Below are positions 9,604 through 17,794 of a DNA stretch of 64,000 nucleotides, piece by piece (the first letter of the stretch is position 1; each line of letters starts with the position of its first letter). The notes below the pieces were generated by a model. The model saw nothing but the letters and a program-made list of their open reading frames with translations. It was not told the origin of the DNA and did no database searches. Source of the stretch: Aquimarina sp. Aq78. Lineage in GTDB: Bacteria > Bacteroidota > Bacteroidia > Flavobacteriales > Flavobacteriaceae. The DNA is taken from assembly GCF_900299525.1 (NCBI RefSeq), contig NZ_OMKA01000029.1, forward strand, positions 172,886 to 236,885. Reading direction: 5' to 3'. The position numbers were made by a program, and so were the translations under genes.

Positions 9604-10191
9604 TAAAAATTAACATCATCAAAACAGAATTTTAGACATAAAACATTTTTAAATCGCTATAATATCAAAAACAGATTTAACTATGTTAATTTTTGAAGTT
9701 TTTTCTTACATAATAAAAGTGAAATTTAGGGGTTTTCTCCCCCTTTTTTATCTTTAAATCCATTCAGTCAAGCCTTCTTCAACATACAAAACAACAAAAA
9801 AGCACAATTATACCTATATATTATTCTAAAAACGCGATTATTCTTTCCATCTCATAAATGCAAAAAAGAGATCATATCTAAATGATATTAGCATCTATCT
9901 TATATTCTTTGAATATTTTTCCTTTCAATTAAATATCGTCGTAATGGGAAATTAAAGAAAAAAATGAAGTCTAACAATTAAACTAATTATAGTGTATATG
10001 TGTAAAAAAACTCAAAATTAAGTTGGTCACTAAATGTAATAAGGTATTTCTGAGAAGTTATTGGTTTTACTCGGTAGCTGAAGTATTTGCGTTTACCCTA
10101 AATAAAAAATAGTAATCTTTGAAAAGAAGTATTTATATTAGATTAGATATAGTCCTTTTCTTATATACTATATCATCCTTTTCTTACTTAC
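9604..10191. other. AT-rich spacer between micropeptides 2 and 3
   Basis: Apart from the upstream element at 9729-9741 I see no fifth micropeptide copy, RNA gene or repeat here. A 69-residue plus-strand open frame at 10119-10328 is antisense to micropeptide 3 and looks fortuitous. Confidence 0.5.
9729..9741. promoter_or_regulatory. Upstream element 2, GGGGTTTTCTCCC
   Basis: A GGGG-N6-CCCC element 180 bp upstream of the micropeptide 2 start codon. It is less like elements 1 and 3 in its centre but sits at the same distance and has the same G/C arms. Confidence 0.4.
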
Positions 10192-10235
10192 AAAAATTAG
10201 TAAGAGATTATTTCTCAAAACAATCTCTTACTAAG
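10192..10235 (-). terminator. Rho-independent terminator after micropeptide 3
   Basis: A 13-bp perfect stem TTAGTAAGAGATT/AATCTCTTACTAA. Read on the minus strand it is followed by TTTTTG. It begins about 50 bp past the stop codon of micropeptide 3, which indicates a short monocistronic transcript. Confidence 0.75.
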
Positions 10236-10283
10236 GATCTAAAAAATAAAACGACAGATAACAATAAACTACAATACCCATCA

Positions 10284-10382
10284 TTATTTATTGATTGCAT
10301 ATTGAGATGCTCCTGGAAGATCTTTTAAAAAATTAATTACTACGTTAAAACTTAATCCGAAAATAGGGGTAAAATATTTCAT
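10284..10382 (-). CDS. Micropeptide paralogue 3 of 4 (32 residues)
   Basis: Short ORF of exactly 32 codons plus stop. It begins MKYFTPIFGLSFNVVI and ends NFLKDLPGASQYAINK. A perfect TAAATTTG promoter element lies 27 bp before the start and a strong terminator follows the stop, so this is a self-contained transcription unit of about 200 nt. It shares FGL(S/T)F with copy 4 and the LPGASxxA motif with copies 1 and 4. Function unknown. The hydrophobic stretch before the LPGAS motif could insert in or lie on a membrane. Confidence 0.75.
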   Translation of the reverse strand: MKYFTPIFGLSFNVVINFLKDLPGASQYAINK

Positions 10383-10408
10383 AACTGTTTGGTTTTTAAT
10401 TACAGTTA

Positions 10409-10442
10409 CAAATTTATACCATATTTACATTGGTAAGTTCAA
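10409..10442 (-). promoter_or_regulatory. Promoter of micropeptide 3
   Basis: Perfect TAAATTTG (10409-10416) on the minus strand with TTGAAC (10437-10442) upstream, slightly wider spacing than at copy 1. Confidence 0.55.
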
Positions 10443-10547
10443 AAAATCGTTAACCGACCTAAAAGAAGAATTAAAACGACATTTACATTCGATGAAAGGT
10501 AAATTTCGTGTTCGTATCAAAAGTATATATATTACTTTATGTGATAC

Positions 10548-10646
10548 TTATCTACGCATAGCATATAGAGATGCCCCTGGTAATTCCTTTATAAAACTAA
10601 TAAAAGTTCTAAAAGTTAATCCAAATGTAGTGTATAAATTTTTCAT
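10548..10646 (-). CDS. Micropeptide paralogue 4 of 4 (32 residues)
   Basis: Short ORF of exactly 32 codons plus stop. It begins MKNLYTTFGLTFRTFI and ends SFIKELPGASLYAMRR. It is closest to copies 1 and 3 (FGLTF, ELPGAS). The promoter is weaker: TAGTGTTT at 10680-10687 lies where the -7 element of copy 1 lies relative to its start codon. Element 3 lies 172 bp upstream of the start. A weak hairpin with arms GTATCA/TGATAC (10514-10546) follows the stop. Confidence 0.72.
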   Translation of the reverse strand: MKNLYTTFGLTFRTFISFIKELPGASLYAMRR

Positions 10647-10817
10647 AAGAAACTGATTTTAAATTGTTCATATAAATTTAAACACTACTAAAACAAGTGG
10701 TAAAACAAAAATGATAATTTCGATATAAATACTTAAAGAGCTGGGTAAAAAGTGTATAAAATACTGAAAAACCACAAGACATGTAGTCTTTTTCCTTCAT
10801 GATAAATAATAAAATAT

Positions 10818-10834
10818 GGGGAATTATCCCTGAT
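10818..10834. promoter_or_regulatory. Upstream element 3, GGGGAATTATCCC
   Basis: Matches GGGNAATTNTCCCNGAT, 172 bp upstream of micropeptide 4. It aligns without gaps to element 1 (9351-9367). Confidence 0.5.
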
Positions 10835-10919
10835 ATTGTGGAAAAACCATAATGCACTAACGATTAAGTACTTGTATTTTTACCCAAAAAAGCTTAAGAA
10901 TCAGAAAGATAGATTTTTT

Positions 10920-11549
10920 TTAAGGAATATTTAAGTACTTATGAGTTTGAAGAGAAACTTTCCATTTTGGATTTTTCATAACATAATCCACAATCAGAGG
11001 AATGATTTTTTCGCGAACACTCCACTCGGGTTGAAGATACAATACACAATTATCAGAAACTTTGTCTGCTTGTTCTTCTGCAAATTCAAAATCACTTTTG
11101 TTATAAACGATGCATTTTAATTCATCAGCCTTTTTATAGACTTCTCCTTTTGGAAGTTTTACTTTTTTGGGAGAAAGGCAAATCCAGTCCCATTCTCCTG
11201 TTAGAGGGTAAGCACCAGAGGTTTCAATGTGAGTTTTAGCTCCTTTATCTTTAAGCCCCTGAGTTAGCAATGTCATATCCCAGGTAAGAGGTTCCCCTCC
11301 TGTAACTACAATCACATTACTATATTTTAGTGCATTTTCTACAATAACATTTGTATCTGTTGGAGGATGTAAATCTGCATTCCAGCTTTCTTTCACATCG
11401 CACCAATGACACCCAACATCACAACCACCTATTCTAACAAAATATGCTGCCGTTCCTTTATGAAAACCTTCTCCCTGAATAGTATAAAATTCTTCCATCA
11501 AAGGAAGCATCTTGCCATCATTCACCAATTTTTGTATACTCTTTTGCAT
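10920..11549 (-). CDS. queE: 7-carboxy-7-deazaguanine synthase (radical SAM)
   Basis: Radical SAM enzyme converting 6-carboxytetrahydropterin to 7-carboxy-7-deazaguanine in the queuosine/preQ0 pathway. The 209 residues carry the CX3CX2C cluster motif CDVGCHWC (about 44-51), preceded by the QueE-typical EEFYTIQGEGFHKGTAAYFVR. VTGGEPL (about 98-104) is the conserved radical SAM GGEP-like segment. Length is normal. No other queuosine genes are in the window. Confidence 0.93.
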   Translation of the reverse strand: MQKSIQKLVNDGKMLPLMEEFYTIQGEGFHKGTAAYFVRIGGCDVGCHWCDVKESWNADLHPPTDTNVIVENALKYSNVIVVTGGEPLTWDMTLLTQGLKDKGAKTHIETSGAYPLTGEWDWICLSPKKVKLPKGEVYKKADELKCIVYNKSDFEFAEEQADKVSDNCVLYLQPEWSVREKIIPLIVDYVMKNPKWKVSLQTHKYLNIP

Positions 11550-11687
11550 AAGGCTGCAAATGTAAATAATATTAAATTACGATTTCAGAATAATTACATC
11601 TTAAAAGATTCTTCTAATCAAAATTATAAAATACTAACAAAAATTAGCTTAATCCGGTATCTATAACAGCATACTACATCATTATCT

Positions 11688-12146
11688 CTATTCAGATTTA
11701 ACAGCAATGCATTCTATTTCGATCTTAGCACCAACTGCTAATCCTTTTGCTGCAAAGGTAGTTCGTGCCGGTTTTTGAGGGAAATAAGTTTTATACACTT
11801 CGTTAAAAGCAGAAAAATCTTCTATATCAGCCAAAATCACAGTACATTTCACTACATCCTCCATATTCATATCATGGTGTTCTAAAACTGCTTTGATATT
11901 TTCCAGAGTTTGTTTTGTTTCAGGTTGTATTCCTCCTGGTACCAATTTTCTTACACTATGATCTATTCCTACCTGACCAGACAGAAAATATAGATTTCCT
12001 ACCTGTACGGCATCAGAAAAAGGAGCGGTTGATTTTTTAGGTTCGTGAGTTTTATGAAAAACCACTTCATCTACAGGCTTTATAACTTCTGTATTACAAC
12101 TCATAAAAAAGGCAAAAAGGCAAATTATCAGTATTATTTTTTTCAT
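11688..12146 (-). CDS. RidA/YjgF family lipoprotein
   Basis: A 152-residue protein with a lipobox signal (MKKIILIICLFAFFMSC, acylated Cys17) followed by a complete RidA fold. Family features are LYFLSGQVGID (about 53-63), TLENIKAVLEHHDMNMEDVVKCTVIL (about 81-106) and the C-terminal GAKIEIECIAV with its conserved Glu. Cytosolic RidA proteins hydrolyse reactive enamines/imines. A lipoprotein form would act in the periplasm or at the outer membrane, and its substrate is unknown. It is a single gene facing away from the HerA-like gene. Confidence 0.85.
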   Translation of the reverse strand: MKKIILIICLFAFFMSCNTEVIKPVDEVVFHKTHEPKKSTAPFSDAVQVGNLYFLSGQVGIDHSVRKLVPGGIQPETKQTLENIKAVLEHHDMNMEDVVKCTVILADIEDFSAFNEVYKTYFPQKPARTTFAAKGLAVGAKIEIECIAVKSE

Positions 12147-12257
12147 GAATCTCGAATAATAAAAAATTAGTATTGTGATTTACTTTATATTAAAAGTAAC
12201 TTATAATTTCTATAGAAAAGTTAAGATTCCTATTTTTATGCAAAATTATATTTAATT

Positions 12258-13793
12258 ATGAGCGATAACCAGGCATTTCTTGAACATATTAACGAAGGTT
12301 ATAAGACCAAAGGTGATTTCCTAACTATGGGAGCAGCCATGTACAATGGCGAAACAGTAACCGATGCTCATGTAAAAATCCCATTAAAAACATTAAATCG
12401 CCACGGGTTAATTGCTGGTGCTACTGGAACAGGCAAAACTAAGACTCTACAAGTACTAGCAGAAAACTTAAGCGAACAAGGAATACCTGTGCTCTTAATG
12501 GATATAAAAGGAGATCTTAGTGGGATTGCAGCTGCTAGTTCTGGTCATCCCAAAATTGATGAGCGTCATGAAAAAATAGGCATTCCATTCGAAGCCAAAG
12601 ATTTTCCTGTAGAGATTTTATCTCTTTCTGATCAGGATGGTGTTCGACTTAGAGCCACAGTAAGTGAGTTTGGACCAGTTTTACTATCCAGAATTCTTGA
12701 TGTTACGACAACACAAGCAGGAATTATCTCTGTCATATTTAAATATTGTGATGATAATAAATTGCCATTACTAGATCTAAAAGATCTAAAGAAAGTCTTA
12801 CAATTTTCCACTCAAGAAGGTAAAAAGGAATTAGAAAAGGATTATGGACGTATTTCTACTGCATCTACAGGCTCCATTTTACGTAAAATAGTCGAATTAG
12901 AGCAACAAGGAGCAGATCTCTTTTTTGGTGAAAAATCTTTCGAAGTTCAGGATTTATGCAGGATCGATGAAAATGGTAGAGGTATAATCAATATCATTAG
13001 GCTAACAGACATACAGGATAAGCCAAAGTTGTTTTCTACATTTATGCTTAGTCTTCTTGCCGAAATATACGGTACTTTCCCAGAACAGGGAGATAGCGGA
13101 AGACCAGAGCTAGTTATCTTTCTTGATGAGGCTCATCTAATTTTTAAAGAAGCTTCTAACGCACTTATGGGCCAGATCGAGAGTATTGTAAAATTAATAC
13201 GATCCAAAGGTGTAGGCCTTTATTTTGTAACTCAAAATCCAACTGATGTTCCTGATGGGGTTTTGAGTCAATTAGGACTCAAAGTTCAGCATGCACTTAG
13301 AGCGTTTACTGCCAAGGACAGAAAAGCGATTAAACTTACTGCAGAGAATTATCCAATTTCAGAATACTATGACACTAAAGAAATACTTACTTCTTTAGGA
13401 ATTGGTGAAGCCTTGGTATCTGCCCTTGATGAAAAGGGACGCCCTACTCCACTGGCAGCAACTATGCTACGCGCTCCTATGAGTCGAATGGATATACTAA
13501 GTGATGGCGAACTAAAAACTTTACTTAAAAAATCAAAGCTTATCCCAAAGTATAATGAAGAAATAGATAGAGAAAGTGCCTATGAGCTGTTAAATGAAAA
13601 AATTGAGAAAGCCGAAGCAAAAGAAGCAAAAGCAGCCGCCAAAAAAGAAAGAGAAAAGCTAAATAAAAGTTCATCCAGCTCTCGATCAAGAAACAGAAGA
13701 ACCAGTGCTACAGAAAAAGCAGTAATCAAAGTACTAACCAGTGCTACTTTTATTAGAGGGGCTTTAGGAGTACTGAATAAGTTATTGAAATAA
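12258..13793 (+). CDS. HerA-like/DUF853 ATPase (YjgR family)
   Basis: A 511-residue P-loop ATPase of the HerA-FtsK superfamily, DUF853 branch. Walker A GATGTGKTKT lies at about residues 54-63 and Walker B LVIFLDEAH at about 284-292. The segment YFVTQNPTDVPDGVL follows at about 320-334. The last 70 residues are highly charged (KAEAKEAKAAAKKEREK, then a Ser/Arg-rich stretch), probably a coiled coil and nucleic-acid-binding tail. The family's cellular role is unsettled; DNA translocation or repair is suggested by relatives. It is followed after 40 bp by a lipoprotein gene. Confidence 0.88.
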   Translation: MSDNQAFLEHINEGYKTKGDFLTMGAAMYNGETVTDAHVKIPLKTLNRHGLIAGATGTGKTKTLQVLAENLSEQGIPVLLMDIKGDLSGIAAASSGHPKIDERHEKIGIPFEAKDFPVEILSLSDQDGVRLRATVSEFGPVLLSRILDVTTTQAGIISVIFKYCDDNKLPLLDLKDLKKVLQFSTQEGKKELEKDYGRISTASTGSILRKIVELEQQGADLFFGEKSFEVQDLCRIDENGRGIINIIRLTDIQDKPKLFSTFMLSLLAEIYGTFPEQGDSGRPELVIFLDEAHLIFKEASNALMGQIESIVKLIRSKGVGLYFVTQNPTDVPDGVLSQLGLKVQHALRAFTAKDRKAIKLTAENYPISEYYDTKEILTSLGIGEALVSALDEKGRPTPLAATMLRAPMSRMDILSDGELKTLLKKSKLIPKYNEEIDRESAYELLNEKIEKAEAKEAKAAAKKEREKLNKSSSSSRSRNRRTSATEKAVIKVLTSATFIRGALGVLNKLLK

Positions 13794-13833
13794 TTTACGT
13801 TTATAGTTTAACAAATCATTTAATCATCTAGTT

Positions 13834-14403
13834 ATGGCAAAGAGAATGTTGAAAATTCTTCTTATTTCACTATTAATGTATAGCTGTCAGAAAGAAAAAA
13901 AACAAGACCCTTTTGAGATTACTAATAATAGAATAGGGTTATTAACCAACGAAATACAGGTCAAAGAATTAGACTCTATCTATGCCAATGATTCTATTGC
14001 AAAGAGGGCTACAGGAGATCAGTTTCTAAATAATGCAAATGAAATCGAGGTTTATGAAAAAGGAGGAGTAAAATTATTAGTTTTAGAAGCTCAAAAAGAA
14101 TCAGATCCAACATCTACTATAGAAAACATTCAAATTGTAGATCCTAGATACAAAACTGCTTCGGGCTTATCTTCTAATGGTATTTTCAAAGACATAAAAG
14201 ATCATTACAAGATCTCAAAAATTAACAATACACTAAGTACAGCTGTGATATTTGTAGATAGTATTCAGGCCTATTTTACTATTGATAAAAAAGAGTTATC
14301 AAAAAAGTTTCAATCTACTACAGATATAGAAATAACAGCTACAGATATACCAGATGCTGCAAAAATCAAACATTTCTGGATAAGTTGGGAGGCAGCGAAT
14401 TAA
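13834..14403 (+). CDS. Hypothetical lipoprotein
   Basis: 189 residues with a type II signal (MAKRMLKILLISLLMYSC, Cys18). The remaining sequence has no motif I recognise; it is mixed alpha/beta and rich in Asp/Lys/Thr. It lies 40 bp after the HerA-like ATPase and 12 bp before the cupin gene, so it is probably co-transcribed with cupin and hydrolase. Function unknown. Confidence 0.7.
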   Translation: MAKRMLKILLISLLMYSCQKEKKQDPFEITNNRIGLLTNEIQVKELDSIYANDSIAKRATGDQFLNNANEIEVYEKGGVKLLVLEAQKESDPTSTIENIQIVDPRYKTASGLSSNGIFKDIKDHYKISKINNTLSTAVIFVDSIQAYFTIDKKELSKKFQSTTDIEITATDIPDAAKIKHFWISWEAAN

Positions 14404-14415
14404 AAAGCAAAAAAA

Positions 14416-14784
14416 ATGAGTAAAAAATATTATATCCAAAAATCCCCTTTTATTGTTCCCACTACGGATGGAAAGTTAATAGAAGAGCATTTTGGCATGG
14501 CTACTGATCAAAATTCCCAAATTAGCATAGCACATATGATTGCTCCACCTCATTGGAGTGAGCCTTTTCAAACTCCAGAGTTTGATGAATACACCTATAT
14601 TATTAGAGGCAAAAAACAATTTATTATAGACGGTGAAAAAATAATATTAGAATCAGGGCAATCTATTAAAATCAAAAAAAACACAAGAATTCAATATACT
14701 AACCCTTTTAATGAAGAATGTGAGTATCTTGCCATTTGTCTCCCTGCATTTACTATGGAAGCAGTACACCGCGAAGATGAATGA
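14416..14784 (+). CDS. Cupin-domain protein
   Basis: 122 residues with a single small beta-barrel cupin. HWSEPFQTPEFDEYTYIIRG (about 55-74) holds the Glu-containing first cupin motif, and the second half includes GQSIKIKKNTRIQYTNPFNE. The His ligands typical of metal cupins are only partly present, so metal binding is uncertain. Its stop overlaps the start of the hydrolase gene by 4 bp (ATGA), so the two are translationally coupled. Confidence 0.75.
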   Translation: MSKKYYIQKSPFIVPTTDGKLIEEHFGMATDQNSQISIAHMIAPPHWSEPFQTPEFDEYTYIIRGKKQFIIDGEKIILESGQSIKIKKNTRIQYTNPFNEECEYLAICLPAFTMEAVHREDE

Positions 14785-15620
14785 TAGAAAAATATAAAAA
14801 ATACTTACCTCATATAATTGGAAAATACATCCAGTTTCTTTTCTTTTTTTATCCAAAAAAGGCAATCAATAAAGCATACATCTTATTCTGTACCCCAAGA
14901 AAAGGTAAAATATTACCCGAACAAGAAGATTTTCTAGAAGAAGCAGAAGACGAAATGGTTCTTATTGATACTATTTATATACAGACCTATAGATGGTCAA
15001 GTATGGGGGAAACGATTTTATTAGTTCATGGATGGGAGAGCAATACGCATCGATGGAAGGTACTTATACAAAAATTACACAAAAGAGGATTTAATGTAAT
15101 TGCTTTTGATGCTCCGGCACATGGTAATTCTACAGGAAAAATATTAAACGTTCCTTTATACACTAAGTGCCTTCAAAAAATAGTTGAACTCTATCGACCT
15201 AATCATATGATTGGGCATTCTGTAGGTGGTATGACAACTATATTTCATCAATATACCTACCCAAATAAAGAAATAGAGAAATTAATAGTACTGGCACCTC
15301 CTTCAGAATTGTCCAGGATCATGAAAGGATATCAGGAAATATTAAAGCTTTCTCCAAAATTTATGAAAGCATTAAATCAATATTTCAAAGAAAAACATGG
15401 TTTCTATTTTGAAGAATTCTCGATGACAAGTTTTGCTAAAAACCTAGCACTTAATGGGCTTTTAATTCATGATAAAAATGATGATATCGCTCCTTATAGC
15501 GAAGCCGAAGGTATTAGCAAAAATTGGAACAATGCCCAATTTATTACTACAGAAGATTATGGTCACTCTCTGTTTTTTGATGAAGTTGATGATATGATTA
15601 TTGATTTTTTGAAAGCATAA
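14781..15620 (+). CDS. Alpha/beta hydrolase
   Basis: 279 residues, serine hydrolase fold. The oxyanion region LVHGWESNTHRW lies at about residues 81-92, the nucleophile elbow GHSVGG at about 144-149 (Ser146), and a C-terminal DYGHSLFFD supplies the likely catalytic His; an Asp in HDKNDDIAP is the probable acid. There is no signal peptide, but a hydrophobic segment near the N terminus (QFLFFFYP) could associate with the membrane. Substrate unknown. It overlaps the cupin gene. Confidence 0.87.
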   Translation: MIEKYKKYLPHIIGKYIQFLFFFYPKKAINKAYILFCTPRKGKILPEQEDFLEEAEDEMVLIDTIYIQTYRWSSMGETILLVHGWESNTHRWKVLIQKLHKRGFNVIAFDAPAHGNSTGKILNVPLYTKCLQKIVELYRPNHMIGHSVGGMTTIFHQYTYPNKEIEKLIVLAPPSELSRIMKGYQEILKLSPKFMKALNQYFKEKHGFYFEEFSMTSFAKNLALNGLLIHDKNDDIAPYSEAEGISKNWNNAQFITTEDYGHSLFFDEVDDMIIDFLKA

Positions 15621-15747
15621 GACGTAAACAAATTCTAATAGCATCTTTTTTTAGAAAAAAAGCACTTCCCTCATTTAAAAGCACCGTTTACTCATTACTG
15701 TTTTCCTAAAACCCATCTTCAACATAGATTTACGATAAATCTAAATC

Positions 15748-16761
15748 ATGAAAAATTTAATTTACATCTTCCTAGTATTCTCTAATTCTTTCGCCTTTGC
15801 ACAAATTAGAGGAAACGCAACAATTATTTCCAGGCAAAATATAATTGCTCCTGCAGAATTGGCAAATGCTGATATTTATGGAAATCAAATACAACAATTC
15901 AGGCAAAAGGATTTAATACCGAACCCAGTAATAACAATCGATGCTAAAGTGTTAAACAATATTGTTGCCGATTCGTATACGGCAATTTTTAATATCGTTC
16001 AAATTGGAAAAACATCTCAAGAAACCAATACACTAATGAAAGAGAGAGTAGCAAAAGTAAAAGATGGATTGCGTACTAAAGGTATTTTGGAGGGAGATAT
16101 TATTATAGATGTCATATCATTTGTTCCTGTATACGAAACTGTTGTAGAAAAAAAGTTATTTAGCAAAAAATATAATGAAGTTCCTAAAGGTTTTGAATTA
16201 CAACAAAATATCCATGTAAAATTCACTAATGTAAATCAATTTGAAAAAATACTTGCTACCTGCGCAAATAACGAAATTTATAATCTTGTCAAAGTAGATT
16301 ATTTCATAAACGATATACAAACCGTATACAAACAACTACGTACAGAAATATTGAAAACCCTAAAAGAGAAAAAACAATTCTATACAGATTTAGGTTTTGA
16401 CTTAACATCATATCACCCAACAATTGCTGATACCAAATATTGTCATTTTCCAAAAGAATTTTATAAAAACTACCAAGCTTTTCATAGTACCTCTTTAGAA
16501 ACACTTAATAAAAAACAAGGGATTGTGACTGCAAAAAAACAAACCACATATTATTATGATCCTATCACTTATAAAGATTATGATATGGTTATAAATACGT
16601 CAATAGTTGAACCTGTTGTGCAAATAGGTATGGAAATAAAACTACAGTACACACCTATACCAAAAGAGCAAAAACCAATTGAAAAAGAAATTACAAATCC
16701 GAAATATTTCTTAATCTCACCAGATGGAAACATCGATATTAAAGAATTAAAATTAAACTAA
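15748..16761 (+). CDS. SIMPL-domain (DUF541) exported protein
   Basis: 337 residues with a signal peptide (MKNLIYIFLVFSNSFAFAQ). The segment IDAKVLNNIVADSYTAIFNIVQIGKT followed by a helix and the turn LRTKGILEGDIIIDVISFVPVYE is the SIMPL/DUF541 pattern (the E. coli YggE family). The family is periplasmic and linked to oxidative stress by phenotype only. It is longer than YggE, having an extra C-terminal region (about 240-337) with no family match I recognise. Confidence 0.75.
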   Translation: MKNLIYIFLVFSNSFAFAQIRGNATIISRQNIIAPAELANADIYGNQIQQFRQKDLIPNPVITIDAKVLNNIVADSYTAIFNIVQIGKTSQETNTLMKERVAKVKDGLRTKGILEGDIIIDVISFVPVYETVVEKKLFSKKYNEVPKGFELQQNIHVKFTNVNQFEKILATCANNEIYNLVKVDYFINDIQTVYKQLRTEILKTLKEKKQFYTDLGFDLTSYHPTIADTKYCHFPKEFYKNYQAFHSTSLETLNKKQGIVTAKKQTTYYYDPITYKDYDMVINTSIVEPVVQIGMEIKLQYTPIPKEQKPIEKEITNPKYFLISPDGNIDIKELKLN

Positions 16762-16826
16762 TACCATTTATCATTTTGTTATAACCGTTATCTTTAAATG
16801 TTATCTTTGTCCATTATTTATATTTT

Positions 16827-17696
16827 ATGCTTGAAAAAACTTTCACAAGACTTAATAAATATCTAAGCGAAGTTGGCTATTGCTCACGTCGTGAGGCAGA
16901 TAAATTAATTGACCAGGGGCGTGTAACCATTAATGGTAAAGTGCCAGAAATGGGAACCAAAGTTACTCCCGATGATATTGTTCGGGTAGATGGTGAATTA
17001 ATAAATAAACCTAAAGAAAAACACGTATATCTTGCTTTTAATAAACCTGTTGGCATAGTTTGCACAACAGCACAAAATGAAAAGGATAATATTGTTGATT
17101 ATATTAATTATACTAAACGTATTTTTCCTATTGGTCGATTAGACAAACCTAGTGAAGGGCTTATTTTTTTAACTAGTGATGGAGATATAGTTAATAAAAT
17201 TCTTAGAGCGAGAAATAATCACGAAAAAGAATATGTAGTAACAGTAAATAAATTGATTAGTCCATTATTTATAAAGCGAATGAGTAATGGAGTTCCGATT
17301 CTCGATACTATAACCCGTAAATGCGAAGTAGAACAAATTAGCAAATATGATTTTAAAATCGTGTTGACCCAGGGGCTTAATCGTCAAATTCGTAGAATGT
17401 GCGAATACCTCGGGTATGAAGTGGTAAAGCTAAAGCGAATTAGAATCATGAACGTCCCTCTTGATGTTCCTACAGGAGAATGGAGATATTTAACAGAAAA
17501 AGAATTAGGAGTTCTTAATGCTGATGTTGGAGATTCGAGTAAAACAGAAGAGGCTTCTGTACTAGAAGACACCAAACCAAAAAAAAACACGAATAACTCA
17601 AGACGGTTTACCACTAAAAACGACAAAAAAGGAAATTCTGACAAAAGAAGTTCTCGCACATCAAGAGATAAAAAACGAAGAGATCGAAGAAACTAA
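16827..17696 (+). CDS. rluF: 23S rRNA pseudouridine synthase, RluF/RsuA family
   Basis: 289 residues. The N-terminal S4 RNA-binding domain (TRLNKYLSEVGYCSRREADK, about 5-24) is followed by the synthase core with the catalytic Asp in GRLDKPSEGLIFLTSDGD (about 104-121) and QGLNRQIRRMCEYLGY (about 180-195). The last 50 residues are a very basic Lys/Arg/Ser tail ending KKRRDRRN, frequent in Bacteroidota members and probably RNA-binding. Assignment to RluF rather than RluB/RsuA is by overall resemblance. Confidence 0.85.
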   Translation: MLEKTFTRLNKYLSEVGYCSRREADKLIDQGRVTINGKVPEMGTKVTPDDIVRVDGELINKPKEKHVYLAFNKPVGIVCTTAQNEKDNIVDYINYTKRIFPIGRLDKPSEGLIFLTSDGDIVNKILRARNNHEKEYVVTVNKLISPLFIKRMSNGVPILDTITRKCEVEQISKYDFKIVLTQGLNRQIRRMCEYLGYEVVKLKRIRIMNVPLDVPTGEWRYLTEKELGVLNADVGDSSKTEEASVLEDTKPKKNTNNSRRFTTKNDKKGNSDKRSSRTSRDKKRRDRRN

Positions 17697-17794
17697 CCTT
17701 TTTCTCGCTGTTAATTATATCTTAATTTCCCCTTTCCTAAGTTTTTCCCTTTTTTAAAATACCTAAATTGTCTTACTAATCAATTCTCAATCCC

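Noticed and set aside
10119..10328. 69-residue plus-strand ORF in the micropeptide gap.
   Set aside because: It overlaps micropeptide 3 and the terminator on the other strand, has low-complexity composition and no recognised start signal.
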